Assembly: GCA_030656535.1 (NCBI GenBank)
Contig: JAUSPL010000054.1
Span: forward strand, 1-7,764
Direction of reading: 5' to 3'
Source: Gemmobacter sp.
GTDB taxonomy: Bacteria; Pseudomonadota; Alphaproteobacteria; Rhodobacterales; Rhodobacteraceae
DNA length: 7,764 nt
In this document: piece after piece, positions 5,867 through 7,764 of the stretch
How positions within the stretch are numbered: position 1 is the first letter of the stretch
Layout of the letters: every line of letters begins with the position of its first letter
Made by a program: the position numbers and the translations under genes
Notes under the pieces: generated by a model
The model's input: only the letters and a program-made list of their open reading frames with translations
What the model was told of the DNA's origin: nothing
Database searches by the model: none

Positions 5867-6780
5867 TTCATCCTCACGCGCGGGTCAACAAGGGCATAGA
5901 CGAGGTCGACAATCAGGTTCATCAGCACGAAGATCGCGGCCATCAGCACCACGCAGGCCATGATGACCGGGAAATCGCGCTGACTGACCGCCTGGATCAA
6001 CAACCGCCCGACGCCCGGCCAGCTGAACACGACCTCGGCCACGACGGTCCCGCCCAGCAGGTGTCCAAGGTTCAGACCGGCCACAGTGATCAGCGGCAAC
6101 AGCGCATTGGGCAACATGTGGCGCAACACGATCTTTGTGCGCGTCTGGCCTTTGGCCAAGGCGGTTCGCACATATTCCTGACGCTCTTCCGAGGCGAAAC
6201 CGGCATTGATCAACCGCAGATACAGGCCCAGCTCATAGCTGGCTAGCGTGATCGCGGGCAGCACCAGATGCGCAAGCGTCCCCCGCCCCATCGTCGGAAG
6301 CCATTGCAGATGCACCGAAAACAGCATCATCATCAACAGCCCGAACCAGAACACCGGAATGGCCTGCCGGGTAAACGCCAGCGTCAGCGCCGCGCCCTTC
6401 AGCAGGCGGCTCTGGGTGATCTGAATCGCCAGCCCCAGAACGAATGCCAACCCGATGCCCAACACGAACGCCGTCACCGCCAGTTCGATCGTTGCAGGCA
6501 GGCGGTCGAGCACAAGCTGCGTGGCCGAGACGTTCATCATCAGCGAATTGCCAAAATCGCCTTGCGCGGCGCTGACCATGAAATCGGTATAGCGTTCGAT
6601 CAACGGCCGGTCCAAACCATAGGCGGTGCGGATGGCGGCGATCTCGGCATCCGTGGAATCGGCCGAGGACAGCAGCGTTGCGGGGTCTCCCCCCAGCGTT
6701 GACAGCGCAAAGGCAACCGTCGCCACACCCAACAAGGTCAGCAGCGCCTGCAAGCAGCGTTTAAGCACAAAACCGATCAT
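5863..6780 (-). CDS. Dpp/Opp-type ABC transporter permease, first subunit (DppB-like)
   Basis: A 305-residue inner-membrane permease of the DppB/OppB type. The N-terminal helix (about 9-30) is followed by the periplasmic region with 'YGLDRPLIERYTDF' (54-67) and 'GDFGNSL' (74-80), both family landmarks. Membrane segments follow at about 98-120, 132-156, 170-190, 226-250 and 272-297. The EAA loop 'EYVRTALAKGQTRTKIVLRH' (202-221) contacts the ATPase. 'GTVVAEVVFSWPGVGRLL' (244-261) and the end 'DLVYALVDPRVR' (292-303) are also typical. It pairs with the permease encoded just after it. Its start overlaps the stop of the FAD oxidoreductase by 4 bases (ATGA), with GAGG 6 bases upstream. Thus an enzyme and a transporter gene are directly coupled, which argues that the imported compound or its product is what the enzyme oxidises. 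Confidence 0.97.
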   Translation of the reverse strand: MIGFVLKRCLQALLTLLGVATVAFALSTLGGDPATLLSSADSTDAEIAAIRTAYGLDRPLIERYTDFMVSAAQGDFGNSLMMNVSATQLVLDRLPATIELAVTAFVLGIGLAFVLGLAIQITQSRLLKGAALTLAFTRQAIPVFWFGLLMMMLFSVHLQWLPTMGRGTLAHLVLPAITLASYELGLYLRLINAGFASEERQEYVRTALAKGQTRTKIVLRHMLPNALLPLITVAGLNLGHLLGGTVVAEVVFSWPGVGRLLIQAVSQRDFPVIMACVVLMAAIFVLMNLIVDLVYALVDPRVRMK

Positions 6781-7764
6781 GCCGCACCTCGGGGGTCCAG
6801 ACCCAGCGCGCCTGGGTTCATCCGCGCCTGCGGGTCAAGCACCTGTTTCAGCGATTTCAGCAGCGCCAACGCCCCCGGTTCCAACAGCGCGGCATGGTCA
6901 TAGTAGCGGCCAAGCTGCAGATGCGTCGCGCCATGGTCATCCATGACGCGGCACAGCCCCGCGCGCAACTCGACGATCAGGGCGTGGGTGCCGTCAGGCG
7001 CGACCCGTGCATCGGCGGCCGTCACCAGCCGTTCGCCCATATAGCGCCGATGCACCGGCGTCAGCCCGTCACGCCAATACAGCATCGGCTCGAACAAGAC
7101 CGCGCCGTGGCGTGACGAGGTCAGCCAGGCCATGAACACCCCGGCATCGGTCATGCGGGACTGGTTGGCGGCGGCATAGGATTGCAGCGCCGCCATGGCC
7201 GGCACCGCCTTTGACAGCGGCAAGATACCGTGCACCGGCACCCAGCGTTCGCCATCAGGGCCCAAGGCACCGCGCACCGAAAACGGGCGCGCGCGCGCCG
7301 CCCGCGGGATGCCGGGCGCAACAAGCTTGCCTGCGCGCACGCGGGATTTCGCCGCGCGGATCAAGGCGCGCGCGCCATCCGCCGTGGGGTGTTCGGCGGT
7401 CACGTGAAGCGACCAGGACCCAGCCTGTACTCCCGTTTGCGCCCTGCCCTGTGTCAGAGCCGCAACGCCAAAGCGCCCCATGTCCAGCAGCGCCCGCATC
7501 CGCCCGGCCAACGATCCGCCCTCGCGCACAGCCCCCAAGACGCCGCGCGCGGCCTCGGCCGCCTCCAGCGCCTTCAGCGCCGTGGCGGTGCGCACCGGAT
7601 CTATCCCCATCGACGACACCCCCAGGTCACGCTGAAGGTCCACCTTGCTGGCCACCAGCGCCAGCGGATCGTCATAATGGTACGAGGCGAAATCGGTTTG
7701 CGGCGACCGAACCAGCCGCAACACGTATTCGGTCTTGATGACCAAAGCGCCACAATCGCCGATG
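6777..7764 (-). CDS. FAD-dependent oxidoreductase (VAO/GlcD-type), C-terminal part (gene begins beyond right edge)
   Basis: The last 328 or so residues of a flavoprotein; the frame is open to the right edge. The visible part opens with 'IGDCGALVIKTEYVLRL', the end of the FAD-binding (PCMH-type) domain, where relatives read 'GxLGIxTxAxLRL'. The substrate-binding cap follows. Late segments 'VLFEPMLYWRD', 'HGATHLQLGRYYDHAALLEPG' and 'LKSLKQVLDPQARMNPGALGL' match the end of the FAD-linked oxidase C-terminal domain ('lKxxlDPxxxmNPGxLGL'). Members oxidise 2-hydroxy acids (glycolate, D-lactate, D-2-hydroxyglutarate) or phenolic alcohols (4-cresol, vanillyl alcohol); the cap here does not let me choose. 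A TTG at 7745 is an internal leucine codon, not a start. The C-terminus looks complete. It is the most upstream gene seen of the transporter operon and overlaps the first permease by 4 bases. The family is confident, the substrate unknown. Confidence 0.87.
   Translation of the reverse strand, partial: IGDCGALVIKTEYVLRLVRSPQTDFASYHYDDPLALVASKVDLQRDLGVSSMGIDPVRTATALKALEAAEAARGVLGAVREGGSLAGRMRALLDMGRFGVAALTQGRAQTGVQAGSWSLHVTAEHPTADGARALIRAAKSRVRAGKLVAPGIPRAARARPFSVRGALGPDGERWVPVHGILPLSKAVPAMAALQSYAAANQSRMTDAGVFMAWLTSSRHGAVLFEPMLYWRDGLTPVHRRYMGERLVTAADARVAPDGTHALIVELRAGLCRVMDDHGATHLQLGRYYDHAALLEPGALALLKSLKQVLDPQARMNPGALGLDPRGAA

Noticed and set aside
5291..6702. Several plus-strand open frames opposite the permease genes
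   Set aside because: They are very rich in His, Gln and Arg, as expected from reading transmembrane-coding DNA backwards. They have no motif support.
7281..7310. Alternating GC run (GCGCGCGCGCC) within the flavoenzyme gene, considered as a special structure
   Set aside because: It is explained by Ala/Arg-rich coding sequence in a GC-rich genome, with no repeat unit beyond that.
1..7764. CRISPR arrays, tRNA or rRNA genes, insertion sequences, attachment sites
   Set aside because: No spaced direct repeats, cloverleaf-like segments, transposase-like proteins or terminal inverted repeats were seen. The window is almost fully explained by eight protein genes and one intergenic region.

Overview
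The window is GC-rich, densely packed bacterial DNA. Its codon use, its gene style (Dpp/Opp-type transporter with a fused double ATPase, GTG start on the regulator, short 4-base gene overlaps) and the protein families fit an alphaproteobacterium, perhaps Rhodobacterales. That placement comes from overall character, not from a marker gene.

There are two leftward (minus-strand) operons with one rightward gene, a TetR-family regulator, between them. Right operon, read from the right edge leftward: the C-terminal part of an FAD-dependent oxidoreductase that enters from beyond the edge (6777-7764), two Dpp/Opp-type permeases (5863-6780 and 5024-5866), and a fused tandem ATPase (2989-4998). It is joined by two 4-base ATGA stop/start overlaps and one gap of 25 bases. 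Its last gene ends directly against the end of the regulator gene (2203-2988), with no bases between the two stop codons. Left operon, read leftward from 1998: an odd 193-residue protein that looks like an ABC ATPase with its catalytic motifs lost (1417-1998), an isochorismatase-family cysteine hydrolase (754-1389), and the N-terminal third to half of a thiamine-diphosphate enzyme that runs off the left edge (1-757). The only gene-free stretch of any size is 1999-2202. It is AT-richer than its surroundings, lies between the divergent regulator and left operon, and holds a 17-base near-perfect inverted repeat overlapping candidate promoters for both directions.

Together the genes look like an uptake-and-catabolism locus under local TetR control. 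An ABC importer brings in an organic compound (peptide-like or another Opp/Dpp-type substrate). A cysteine hydrolase would cleave an amide or carbamoyl bond, an FAD enzyme would oxidise (plausibly a 2-hydroxy acid), and a ThDP enzyme would act on a 2-oxo acid. This resembles the logic of the mandelamide/mandelate pathway (amidase, mandelate dehydrogenase, benzoylformate decarboxylase), but the substrate cannot be read from the sequence. No substrate-binding protein gene is in the window. The points most worth a second look are the ABC-ATPase-like pseudoenzyme at the head of the enzyme operon, the combination of enzymes, and the operator-like palindrome.
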